Shown in pieces: positions 23,039-40,048 of a DNA stretch of 64,000 bases. Both the position numbers and the translations under genes were made by a program. How positions within the stretch are numbered: the first letter of the stretch is position 1; the number at the start of each line of letters is the position of its first letter. The stretch spans positions 7,067,576-7,131,575 of the forward strand of contig NC_049995.1 in the NCBI RefSeq assembly GCF_000003815.2, written 5' to 3'. The notes beneath the pieces are model-generated. The model was not told the DNA's origin. It made no database searches and saw only the letters and a list, made by a program, of their open reading frames with translations. Source of the DNA: Branchiostoma floridae (taxonomy: Eukaryota > Chordata > Leptocardii > Amphioxiformes > Branchiostomatidae).

Positions 23039-23212
23039 TACCCTGGGAGCCAGCCGGGCAGCTAGGACAGCTTATCTACCCTTCTCAAAGGTTAGCGATA
23101 ACTCCGTCAGGCTTAAACTCCCCGGAGCGCTAATGTGAGATCTGCGGGCTGACTGCCTTGGGTCCCCGAACAAAACTCGCTAGCTACCCGGTCCTGTCTG
23201 GCTCCCAGGGTA
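23039..23212. mobile_element. TACCCTGGGAGCC-ended MITE with 9-bp target duplication
   Basis: The termini TACCCTGGGAGCCAG and CTGGCTCCCAGGGTA are perfect inverted repeats. The direct repeat TACCAACCT flanks at 23030-23038 and 23213-23221. Confidence 0.88.
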
Positions 23213-23716
23213 TACCAACCTCTGACTCTGGGCTGACATCTTGAAAACGTGATAGTCACCTGTTTTGTCAATCCTTCCATATGTGGTAAATCTCAACAGA
23301 GAAAGTCTTGTTGTAAAAGCTTTCTATGAAAACGAAGAAACATGCATTCCAAAGGTTTTATTTACAAGTTTTAACATCAATATGGTTATGTACAAAAACG
23401 AAGCACGACGCTTAGAAATGTCCGTTGTGCTAGTATCATATAGCGTCTAGTATCGCGTCAGTCTCCACACAATGGTACATCTGCTTTATTTTATCTATCT
23501 ATATTAAATGACATCTATATAAAGGCCTTGTACGCCTGCGTACAATGCTGTTGGACATATACAAGACTTACAAAGCTAGTGAACCATCTCTAACATTGCT
23601 TCACGTCATTTTCCCGTGTTTGTCAAAATGGTGTTCCATTGCGAAAGTTCCAAGCGACAGTAAACACTGATAAAATCTAATTTACAATGAGACCAACCAC
23701 TGACAAGTTGACAAGT

Positions 23717-23722
23717 TTTATT
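23717..23722 (-). terminator. Candidate polyadenylation signal of the Tie-like gene
   Basis: AATAAA on the minus strand, about 245 nt below the TAA stop of the Tie-like gene. It is the nearest canonical signal I found. Confidence 0.4.
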
Positions 23723-23966
23723 ACAGATGCACGGCATCGCAGCAGTAGCTGAATTGCGCCGTCATTTACAATTATGTACATTAAAACCAGCCATGATAAA
23801 ATCTCTTCGTTATCTTACAATCTTAAAAGGAAGTACAAACCACTGTATGAATAAGTTCAAAATAACGGTCCTTTCATACCACAACCCCATCCTGTCAATG
23901 CCACTACATGCACACATTCTTTGAAACCGAGATTGTTTGTCGTCAAGCTAATAAACATAGGACGTA

Positions 23967-30446
<6,480 letters not shown>

Positions 30447-31443
30447 AGCCGTCGTAAAACAGTAATCCGTGATCACCAAAATGTGCGCTCGAGGAAAGAC
30501 GGGCGTATAAAATCGCGAAAAGACCGGTCTAACATGCTGAATTCGGAAATAAGAAGTCCTAACAGTCCTCAAGTCACCCACAAATCCATCGCAACCAGTT
30601 AGGAAATATATAACAAGTGGTTACATTCAAGAAGGTGTAGCCAAATCTAGGGCTAACACCACTACAAACAACTTATGTGGCTTCAAGTGCACTGATGGTA
30701 TGCATCAGAGCGCAGCTACATGCTTCAGAATGCAGCGAAGCGTGAAGAAGTCCTGCCTAATGTTGAAATGTAGCACGGGGCCAGTAGCATCCGGCTTTTA
30801 AGTACCGATATTTCTTTAGTAGTATGAAATTAATCCACGGAAAGTTTTTTTTAGGTATGACTCTATTTTGAAATTGAGATAGTAAATCCAGTGGCTATAT
30901 CTGTCAGCATACATTTGTATGCTAGGAGTTGACTTTGCGTAAACAACTGTTTACGGTGTTTTTTTAGTGTCTTGACGGATAAATATTAAAGGCATAACCA
31001 TCTATGAATAGTTGTCGCACGATAACAAATTGATAGATTTGATGGATATGATAGAACGTGACATACTGTCTTTAGAAATATACTGTTACTATCTAGTATG
31101 GGGCAAATTTCGGTATTTCCGGACTTGCGCAGATGACCCAGTTTTAGTCCATTCAGAATGCTTAGGTAGGCTTGGGAAAGTTGGCTGTAGAGATGTTTTT
31201 CTTGGGATATGTTTGGATTTTGGAGGTGCATATTATAGTCAAGGGTTATGGCTTCTATATTGTGTTGCAAAAACAGATTTTTAGTGATATTTGTGGTTGC
31301 AGTAGGCCTTAGAAGTTAGGTGTTTTGATGTTGTTTACATGCAGTGAAAGGGGGTGAAAAGGTCACCACCTATGTTTTGATGGTATATAATATAATTCCG
31401 CCGTAAATTTTTTCCTTTTTTTTGTCGTTAAATTACTCTTCAG
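30447..31443. promoter_or_regulatory. Shared upstream region of two head-to-head genes
   Basis: About 1 kb separates the Tie-like start codon (minus) from the first candidate exon of the P2X7-domain gene (plus). No clear TATA box or known motif cluster was recognised. The assignment as a bidirectional promoter is from position only. Confidence 0.35.
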
Positions 31444-31464
31444 AGGTCGGACAACCATGCCAAT
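31444..31464 (+). CDS. Possible small upstream exon of the P2X7-domain gene
   Basis: A pyrimidine-rich tract and TCTTCAG precede it, and GTGAGT follows. The 21 nt read RSDNHAN in phase 0 and would join in frame to [13 protein letters not shown] of the next exon. The initiator exon is not identified. Confidence 0.3.
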
Positions 31465-31941
31465 GTGAGTTTTTCATGTTCTAAAAGTCAGGTAGGTGAT
31501 TTTTGACAGCCTCTTTCTCCCATGATTCCCATTGTTAAGAATATGCATAGGAAATACTGAAATGTAGCCTATGTATGCATCTTCCGCGGATCAACGCTGT
31601 GTAGTTGTAATTGGTGCAGTGTTAGACCAAACTGCTAGGCGACGCAATCAATGATTCTGAATACCAGGGTATAAACTAAAGGGTTGATGACCAACCTAAT
31701 CCTCTGTGTATATGGTGTCACAAGGCTTGGTCATTTGCTTCGCTCACTCAGTTGACAATAAACACCAAGAAATCAAGAAATTCATTTACTGTAACACCCC
31801 ACTGACTTCTGACTGGTCAACACCATCTAGCTATATTAGAATGTTGTTAACTGTACTCTCTTTCTGTCATTAATCTTCTTTAGTCCAGGATCTGATAATT
31901 TGTCTCATAAGTCATAGTAACATGTTATCTTTTATCCTCAG

Positions 31942-34561
31942 GAGCTGGTATATTCCTTGTCTGAGGAACAAATAAAGTCAATCCTCCTCAAGACACTGGA
32001 CAAAGAACCAGCTGTCCTCTATAACATTCTGCAGTCACGGCAGTGGAGAGATGCTGAGGGTGGGGGTACCAGTCTTGCTGAGGATGGTGGTGATTCTGAC
32101 AGTGGGAACTGTGCTGAGGGTGGGGACCTTACTGGTGATGGTGACGTCGCCAAGGGTAGCAGCGGAGGTGGTGACGTTGCCAAGGGTACCGGCGGAGGTG
32201 GTGACGTTGCCAAGGGTAGCAGCGGAGGTGGTGACGTTGCCAAGGGTAGCGGTGGAGGTGGTGACGTTGCCAAGGGTAACAGCGGAGATGGTGACGTTGC
32301 CAAGGGTAACAGCGGAGGTGGTGACGTTGCCAAGGGTAACAGCAGAGGCAGAGATGGTGCTGTTGCCAAGGGTAACAGCGGAGGTGGTGACGTTGCCAAG
32401 GGTACCGGCGGAGGTGGTGACGTTGCCAAGGGTAGCAGCGGAGGTGGTGACGTTGCCAAGGGTAGCAGCGGAGGTGGTGACGTTGCCAAGGGTAGCGGTG
32501 GAGGTGGTGACGTTGCCAAGGGTAACAGCGGAGATGGTGACGTTGCCAAGGGTAACAGCGGAGGTGGTGACGTTGCCAAGGGTAACAGCAGAGATGGTGC
32601 TGTTGCCAAGGGTAACAGCGGAGGTGGTGACGTTGCCAAGGGTAGCGGCGGAGGTGGTGCCGTTGCCAAGGGTAACAGCGGAGATGGTGACGTTGCCAAG
32701 GGTAACAGCGGAGGTGGTGACGTTGCCAAGGGTAACAGCAGAGATGGTGCTGTTGCCAAGGGTAACAGCGGAGGTGGTGATGTTGTCAAGGGTAACAGCG
32801 GAGGTGGTGCCGTTGCCAAGGGTAGTGGCGGAGGTGGTAAAGTTGCCAAGGGCAAAAAGGGGAGAGGTGGCAGAGGGACAAGAAGTAGTGACAACAAACC
32901 GAAGTGGTGTTCTTGTGGTCAATGCCAGAAGATGTTAAGGGACGAAGAGAGGTTCTGTTGCGGCGCTGATCCAGTGTCCTGTGTCTCCAACCTCCCTGTA
33001 AGTAGTTGTAGGGCCTAGGAAATATGAAGCGTTTCCTATTTCAGTCCCAAAAAAGTTAGGGTCAGTAGGTAAAGATTTTTTTTTTAAAGACTTTGGCCAA
33101 AATTCTAGTAATACAATACCGTTCAACAAAGTAAAACTGAAATGCATGAGGACACTTCTGTGCCATATTTTGATTTTGTGCCTAGTGGTTACAAATTTGT
33201 GGTTATTGGGCCGGGGATGTTCATCCTTTATAAGATAGAATTACTGTAGGACAAGGAGTTTTTTTACTTAGTAGTAACTACAGTTTTTGGCCCACCCTAA
33301 AAAGGCCAGCATTGGCACGATTTTCTAGAGTCGGTTAGGAAACACAAAACACAGCATTTTTGTCTAGGCCTATTGTCTGTTGTTCTATTCTGAGACATGT
33401 GTATGCATGCATTGACTGTAGATAAGTGTTTATCAGGACAAGAAAAAGACCTAAAGTTTTTGCAAGTAATGAGATTAAATATCATATCCAGTAAATAGGT
33501 TTGTGTACAAGGTTCCAAATAGTATAACATTCAATTGATGAACAATTATAGATTCTATTTATATCAAAAATCATATATTGGGTTTATGCATGATATATGG
33601 TCAATGAAGGTGTCAGTGTTACATTAGAGATGTACATTAATGAAATTCGGTATTGTCAGGCTGATTGCACCAAAAAGGTTTCAGTGTCTTAAACCAGGGC
33701 TCGAAATACTGGGTGCATGTGCACCCAGGTGCACCCAAAATTGGAGCTGTGCACCCAATTATTTTCTGTTGGTGCACAGGGTGCACCCAAATATTTTCTT
33801 ATGTTTATGTATGTAAAGATATCAAAGTATAGTAGTATACATCATGTTCTTGACATGATGAGATCTAAGTGTTAGAAAGATAATAAAAATGTCTGTCATG
33901 GTACTTGTTTAAGAATTTGATAGCTTGCAACTAAGTTTTATTATTAGGTTATTACTTAAATTTAAGTGGTGCACCCAAATATTTTTTGGTGCACCCAATT
34001 TTTTAAGCTGGGTGCACCAGTGCACCTAATCCCCAAAAAATGAATTTCGAGCCCTGCTTAAACCCATCACCGAAAAGTAGTCAAGACTTTCAGATACATT
34101 TAACAGTCAATGAGGCGGAAACCATTTATGAACACTTAAACGGCAATATCTGTGTGTTTTTTTTTTTATAAAAGTGAAAAGCAGACATACAAAATCAATA
34201 TACTACATGTTGAAATCCAACATGTGTATATACATAGCACATAACATATATAGCCATGTAAGCATTATTTTCTCTTCTCTTCTAGGACATGGAGATGTAC
34301 ATCCTTGACCCTGGTAGGTTGCGGTTGAACAGGGCCCTGAGAAACGACATCCTGGCCTTAAAGGATGACCTTCAAGACCCAGGTTCTGATAACAGGGAGT
34401 TTCGACGCGCTGCATACAGGCATTTTCTGCTGTGGCAGTATGGCCGACTGGGGGAGGGGGGCAGGGTGAAGATACCCAGTTGTTGTGTTTCTAAAATAAG
34501 GAAGGCTTTTCCTGACCCTTATGGGCAGTACGAGAGACCGGTTGCAAACCGACTGGACTAG
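31942..34561 (+). CDS. P2X7 C-terminal (ballast) domain protein with glycine-rich decapeptide array
   Basis: Two exons, 31942-32997 (phase 0, acceptor ATCCTCAG, donor GTAAGT) and 34286-34561 (acceptor TTCTAG, stop TAG). The start codon is not in the first of these, so an upstream exon is needed. The N-terminal part ([20 protein letters not shown]) is helical and charged. Then come 24 tandem copies of G-D-V-A-K-G-x-S-G-G. The C-terminal part has [38 protein letters not shown] and [20 protein letters not shown]. This is the cysteine-rich, zinc-coordinating cytosolic domain seen in vertebrate P2X7 receptors; invertebrates including amphioxus carry it without the channel. No P2X transmembrane part is present. 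The role is unknown; the domain is probably a cytosolic adaptor. The linker array is unusually long. Confidence 0.85.
32140..32860. repeat. 24-copy 30-bp coding minisatellite
   Basis: The 30-nt unit GGTGACGTTGCC-AAGGGTAACAGCGGAG encodes [10 protein letters not shown]. Third-position variants and codon changes group into a higher-order block (SG, NSGD, NSGG, NSRD, NSGG), repeated about three times. One unit has a 6-nt insertion (NSRGRD). Confidence 0.95.
33695..34056. mobile_element. hAT-like MITE with GGGTGCACCC palindromes
   Basis: Termini CAGGGCTCGAAAT and ATTTCGAGCCCTG. The flanking direct repeat is CTTAAAC(C), at 33688-33695 and 34057-34064. Both ends carry repeated GGTGCACCCAA words. 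It lies inside the P2X7-domain gene intron. Confidence 0.85.
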
Positions 34562-34804
34562 CAAAGACAGCTAATGATACGCTACTTATCCTGTTCTCAA
34601 ACAACATTACACTTGGAATCATTCACAATACAACAGATGAAATAGCTGCCTGATTTTATCCTAAAACTCCCTACAGTTTCTCTTTGGCATTTGCTAAAGA
34701 GGAACAGGGGTATTGATGAAGCCAATGTAATGCAGAGCAGTCCTTGTCCCTCTGTATAGGTGAATCATTCATTAGAACGTTTTCTGAGACCAGGAGGAAC
34801 AAAC

Positions 34805-34952
34805 TATTCTCCAAGCAGAGGTTAGGCTCTGGATGATTGATGTTTTCTTAATGTCTCGCGTCCAAGAAAATAGAAAGAACAAAATAGAAATCCCAATAAA
34901 ATCACCTGAAAAACGTTAGAAATAGCCGGAGCCTACCGCTGCTTGAAGAATA
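34805..34952. mobile_element. MULE-like MITE family, third copy
   Basis: Starts TATTCTCCAAGCAGAGGTTA and ends GCTGCTTGAAGAATA. Flanked by GAACAAAC on both sides, offset by one base. It is shorter than the 11.9-kb copy. Confidence 0.75.
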
Positions 34953-36006
34953 GAACAAACCATGTCACAGTTTCACTGTAAAGGAATGTGTTTCATTTGG
35001 AAATAATGAAAAAAAAGAAACAAGTTAAGTGTACCTTCCGCATATAAAGGTAGTGACTACATTGCATGTAACTACATGTATCTTCATTGCCACACCTTAC
35101 CCTGTTCCTGAGAGGAACCAGCTATCCTCAACATGAACATGAGTTGGTGGTGCATATATTGGTGCTAGTTTTTATGACAGTGGATCAAACCTTGCAGTCT
35201 AGTGTCTTTGCCTAGTATCACTCTCTGACATGGGCTGGTTCCTACTGACATTATAAGTAGAATTTTTAGAAAATGTAGAGTGTTTTCCCCGTAGCCTTTT
35301 GTCAAGCTAGTAGTGAAAAAGATGTGAGTAAAACCCACCATCTGCTTGGTTTTGGAACCAGGTCATCAACATGATTATACTATACTAGTACCATTAGGCT
35401 CGCCCTAGCATTGTGTGCAAGTAAAAAAAAGGGTTTGTCTTAGAAAACCTGTAGAAAAATGCTGGTACATTTTAACATGATGCTATTGGATGATGATGAT
35501 GATGATTAACATTAATAGCTAATATCTAACCTAAGCTCTGATTGTTTACTAACAAAAAATGTTAAAGAAAACTCCAACAAAAACATTTTGTTTTTCCTAC
35601 TGGGGAAAATAGAATGAGGCAACACAGTTCCGGTTGTATAGAGAAAGGTAGTAAGGTTGTGCACTCAAGGTATGATAAGTAACGTTGGGCATTTTTGTGC
35701 ACATCCATGCATGTGTCCTGAAAAGTTCAGCTGTCATGCCATACAAAAATATGTCTTGGGTCCTTGTCAGTGGTTGGTTCTGTCACAGCTTGCTCAAAAA
35801 TCTTATGACATAAAAATTGTATGTGGATTGTATCAATTTTGTGACCATGCCTTTGTAGTTTTGTGAAAGAACTGTACTATATTTGCAGTAACATTTTACG
35901 TTTGTCATGTTCTCTTAGACTTAGACTTAACTTGAAACGTATGTTGGCTCACAGACTTATTTCATTATGCCTCCATGTCACTTATCTTCAACATACTTGC
36001 ATTTGA

Positions 36007-36012
36007 AATAAA
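36007..36012 (+). terminator. Candidate polyadenylation signal
   Basis: AATAAA within GCATTTGAAATAAAGTTATC, 1.45 kb after the stop of the P2X7-domain gene. The same context, GCACTTGAAATAAAGTTATC, forms the signal after the zinc-finger gene at 40043. Confidence 0.4.
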
Positions 36013-36462
36013 GTTATCACTTCGAAAATATGTCATCCATGCATTTGCTTCTGTATCTGTATCTTTATAGCTGGTATAACCGCCATTCGGCGTAACACAC
36101 CAGCTTCGCAGGCACGCGGCGCGGCAGCAGCTGGTTATATTACACCGAACGACTCGTTACACCTAACTTTTGCACATCTATCTGCAAGCGTTCTTTAAAA
36201 CTACACAGAGAAGATGCCCCTACTTGTACTTATCAATAGGATAAGTCAAAGTATCATGACAAATGAACAAACATAATTTCTGAATATCATGTGCTCGAAG
36301 CAATAGCGCCTATTATGATAATACCTCAGGTATATATATTACTAGTGCAACAGAAACTAGTTTTATAATCGATATGACCAAAAATAAAAGCGGGTGTTCA
36401 ACTGCAATACCAAGATAACTCGCCAAGAGGTCCGAAATTGATGTTGTCTTTCTTGAGGCTAG

Positions 36463-36570
36463 CACACAAACGCATTTAAGTTCGCGGGGATTTAATTTTG
36501 CGGTAGAGGGAAAATGGACTTTTCGCGGTGGTTTTAATTTCACGGTAGCACCATGCACTGTAGTCTCTCA
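36463..36570. mobile_element. TTCGCGGTGGTTTTAA-family repeat, copy 2
   Basis: TTCGCGGGGATTTAATTTTG, TTTTCGCGGTGGTTTTAATT and GTAGCACCATGCACTGTAGT occur in this order. The same order appears inverted at 56405-56515. Confidence 0.75.
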
Positions 36571-36789
36571 AAAAGTAGCCCTTCAAAAGTCATTCATCAT
36601 GTACGGATAGACCATAAAGAACAATCAGCAAAAGAATACATAAACTACTTGTTTAAGAGCAGGAGACGACAGAAAAGTTAACTTTTTGTGTTATCGCGCA
36701 TCCGACAGATGTAGACAGCTACTGGATAATCAAGTATTGACCTATAACCCTTCTCAGTAGAATACTACCGGGTCAAAGGTTGCATTTCC

Positions 36790-36913
36790 TGTCCGTTTGC
36801 AAAGCAGCAAAAAGCGGTTTGGGGAAGTTCCCTCGTCTTTTCGAGATCACAGACTGCAGCATTCACCGGTTTGAAACGACTATACAGTCGGCTGTGGACA
36901 GGCGAACCTATAG
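36790..36913 (+). other. Possible 5' untranslated exon of the zinc-finger gene
   Basis: GC-richer than its surroundings and ends GAACCTATAG followed by donor GTAAGAT. The coding exon 1.3 kb downstream opens with an acceptor (TCTCTCCAG) a few bases before its ATG, so a non-coding first exon is expected. The 5' limit is a guess. Confidence 0.35.
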
Positions 36914-38223
36914 GTAAGATTTCTAGACTTTTATAATTACGAGATGAAGAGTAGATTTTGTGTCATTTGGTGAAATTTATGCTTGGCTTTGTCTTGCTTG
37001 TTTTTCGAATGGATTGGAAATTATGCAACCAGGGGGTCTTCAGGTGGTTGCGGACTTTGAGATAAAAAGTTCAGTAGTGGAATCAAACAAACAGCATTGA
37101 CCTCAGCCAAAAGGAGTTATCTTTCGTATGGTTGATTGATGCGAAAGAAACTAGGAGTGTATCTCGTATAAAGATTAAAGTACGGGTTTGTTACAGATAG
37201 CGTATACAGTAAAACCCTTCGTCCGCCTCTGGTCAAATCTGTCCCGCCACATGTGTTGTTGATTATAGCGGGTTACCAGACCGGCGGGGTTACAACAAGG
37301 ATGTTTCAGTTTTGGGCCGGAAATCGATCTGAATGTGATTTAATATGGCCTAATGGTGTGTGCAAACGGCCGATTGTTGATTTCGGTATACATTTTTTAA
37401 TGGCATAATTTGAATACCAGTGAGCAAGCATAGCGGTGTCTACCTGAAAGGAGGCCTGTTACGACAGAGGTGTGAACAAGCCGATAAACCGTAAAGGTGT
37501 ATTGTTTTGTCCCGGGTTGTTTTTCACGTAATGAATATGTATAGCGCACTGCTTATCTCCAAGCAGATCCTACGGTAGCTGTAAGATGTATGCGACCGGT
37601 AGCGAAACACACTCCTAGGCCGGCTTCACTCCTCTGCCAGATTTTGATACTACACGTATCTTATGCTACCGTGGGATTTCCTTGGAGGTTAGCGCATTGC
37701 CAGGGTACCGTATCAGCAAGAAGCTTTCGCCAACTTTTGTCGGATAAAAGCTCCTTGTTGGTATCAACAAGTTACATGCTGGTATTTTGTTGGTCACTCC
37801 AAGAATTGTATCGCATTTAGCATGGCCGAATGCTTTTATTTTTTGTAGCATGTTCAATATACTAGCAAAGACTGAAAGAGGATGTCAATCATTTGTATTC
37901 CTCGTAACGGTATAATTTGCAAAGTTGTATAGAATTGAAAATTTACTATAATTAGAGGAATCCGTGTAATTGTGAGGCTAGCCTTGTTTCTTTGCCATTT
38001 TGAATCGCTAAAATTATGGAGTAACGACATAATATCAATCTATTGCTATTCGGAAGTTGTGAATTCTAGTCCTAGAAAATATGTCTTACTGTTTAAACAT
38101 TTTGTATGAAAAAATGATGCAAAAATGTGTTACCAGTTCACAAATAGCATTATAAAGAGTCTTACTTAAAAAACATCAATAACGTAACGACACGTATCGT
38201 TCTATCTCTCCAGATATACAAGA

Positions 38224-39399
38224 ATGGCGACAACAAGTAACATTCAGGGACCTGATGATGCTGGGTGGACGGCAGGAGAGGATTCTTCCGTGGTTTCCGA
38301 AACAGAGGAGAAACGCTACGAATGTGAGGAGTGCAGCAGGCAGTTTAGTGTACAAGCTCATCTGAAGACTCATATGCATACTCACACTGGAGAGAAACCC
38401 TACAGATGTGAGGAGTGCGGCAAGCTGTTTAGTCAGCTTGGTAATTTGAAGAAGCACATGCGGACTCATAGTGGGGAAAAACCCTACAGGTGTGAGGAGT
38501 GCAGCAGGCAGTTCAGTGAGTCATGCAATCTAAAGGCTCACATGCGCACTCACACAGGGGAGAAACCCTATAAGTGTGAGGAGTGCAGCAGGCAGTTCAG
38601 TCAGCCGGGCCATCTAAAAAAACACATGCGGACTCACACAAGAGAGAAGCCCTACAGGTGTGAAGCGTGCAGTAGGCATTTCAGTCGACTTGACGCTCTG
38701 CAAACTCACATGCGTACTCACACAGGAGAAAAACCCTACAAGTGTGAGGAGTGCAGCAGACAGTTCAGTGAGTCAGGCCAGCTAAAGACTCACATGCGTA
38801 CTCACACTGGGGAGAAACCCTACAGGTGTGAGGAGTGCAACAGTCAGTTTAGTCAGCTGGGTGCTCTGAAGACTCACATGCAGACTCACACAGGGGAGAA
38901 ACCTTACAAGTGTGAGGAGTGCGGCCGGCAGTTCAGTCAGCTGAGTCATTTGAAAGATCACATGCGGACTCACACAGGTGAGAAACCCTACACGTGTGAG
39001 GAGTGCAGCAGGCAGTTCAGTGAACTTGGCGCTCTGCGTACCCACATGCGCACTCACACAGGAGAGAAACCCTACAGGTGTGAGAATTGTGGCAAGCAGT
39101 TCAGTCATTATTCTGCATTAAAGGTGCACATGCGCACTCACACAGGTGAGAAACCCTACACGTGTGAGGAGTGCAGCAAGCAGTTTAGTCAGCTGAGTAA
39201 TCTGAAGAGGCACATACGTGCTCACACAGGAAAGAAACCCTACAGGTGTGAGGAGTGCAGCAGACAGTTCAGTCGACTTGGTAATTTGAAGACTCACATG
39301 CGGACTCACACTGGGGAGAAACCCTACACGTGTGAGGAGTGCAGCAAACAATTCGCTGCCCAAAGTAATCTTTATAAACACATGAAATCTCACGAGTAG
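38224..39399 (+). CDS. C2H2 zinc-finger protein with 13 tandem fingers
   Basis: A 391-residue protein in a single coding exon; an acceptor-like TCTCTCCAG lies just upstream of the ATG. The N-terminal 35 residues are acidic with no KRAB, SCAN or BTB box. Then 13 fingers of 28 residues follow the pattern C-x2-C-x12-H-x3-H with TGEKPY linkers. Variants include TREKPY after finger 4 and TGKKPY after finger 11. The finger core RQFSxxxxLKTHMRTH is nearly constant, while recognition-helix positions vary (QLGNLKK, ESCNLKA, RLDALQT, HYSALKV). It should act in the nucleus as a DNA-binding regulator. No orthology is assigned; amphioxus carries many such lineage-expanded genes. The antisense open frames here are shadows of the 84-nt period. 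Confidence 0.95.
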   Translation: MATTSNIQGPDDAGWTAGEDSSVVSETEEKRYECEECSRQFSVQAHLKTHMHTHTGEKPYRCEECGKLFSQLGNLKKHMRTHSGEKPYRCEECSRQFSESCNLKAHMRTHTGEKPYKCEECSRQFSQPGHLKKHMRTHTREKPYRCEACSRHFSRLDALQTHMRTHTGEKPYKCEECSRQFSESGQLKTHMRTHTGEKPYRCEECNSQFSQLGALKTHMQTHTGEKPYKCEECGRQFSQLSHLKDHMRTHTGEKPYTCEECSRQFSELGALRTHMRTHTGEKPYRCENCGKQFSHYSALKVHMRTHTGEKPYTCEECSKQFSQLSNLKRHIRAHTGKKPYRCEECSRQFSRLGNLKTHMRTHTGEKPYTCEECSKQFAAQSNLYKHMKSHE

Positions 39400-40042
39400 G
39401 AACGGTTAATGTTGTGGAGATGAAAAGTTGTTCAATCTACTAGTGAACTTAATAACCTGCTTTAAAATCACAGATACAAGTTGGGAGTGAAGTTTATTTT
39501 TTACGCTTGTTTGCATAGATCTGTTCTTAATGTTGTTTGATACTAGCATCAGTTAGTGATACGGCTTTTATCATTGAAGGATAGTGAACTTGTCATGACA
39601 CTTAGAGACGTAGCCTTTTCACATTTTTCAAGTTGATTTTGTATCTTAAAGAGGATAGTTGATGCTTGGATTAGAAAATTGCAAAAAACTCTTCTTCATT
39701 TGTTTTGTATTTTTTTCATGTCCTGTATTTCTACCTGTAATTATTTTTCCCATATATTCTTCTTGTATATATAACACGTCTTTATTGTTGGGTTGAATAC
39801 GACATGAGTAGAACTAGGTAATACAGTTAACGTAGAAAGTTGGGAAATTGGCGTTACTTTGATGTTCCTTTTAGTTTTGTTAAAAAGTTACTACTAACCG
39901 TTAAAAGTAGTGTTTGACAAGCTTGTCCTGTTTGCTTACAGAATCTGTAACTGAGCACGTTAGGTTACAGATTTAGTATTTTTTTTATATGTTTTTTTTG
40001 GTGTATTCGTTTTTTTTTTCGATTCAAGTTTGTTGCACTTGA

Positions 40043-40048
40043 AATAAA
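40043..40048 (+). terminator. Polyadenylation signal of the zinc-finger gene
   Basis: AATAAA 644 nt after the stop, followed within 30 nt by GT/T-rich sequence. It is the first strong signal downstream. Confidence 0.55.

Larger units (their letters stand above)
19155..23966. other. Gene-free stretch between Ig-CBM14 promoter and Tie-like 3' end
   Basis: No exon is supported. The stretch contains the promoter described separately, a C homopolymer at about 19382-19399, a (TCTA)n array, a GT tract and one MITE with a 9-bp duplication. I looked for tyrosine-kinase motifs on the minus strand, where a longer Tie-like isoform would continue, and saw none. Confidence 0.6.

Noticed and set aside
19155-23966. 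Hidden Tie kinase exons downstream of the Tie-like gene
   Set aside because: No glycine loop, HRDLAARN-like or DFG-like coding stretch seen on the minus strand before the next gene.
32019-32922. Two antisense open frames of 292 and 295 codons over the P2X7-domain gene
   Set aside because: They arise from the 30-bp repeat having no stop in those frames; the protein-like ends exist only on the sense strand.
38176-39393. Antisense frames of about 90-108 codons over the zinc-finger gene
   Set aside because: Shadows of the 84-nt finger period.
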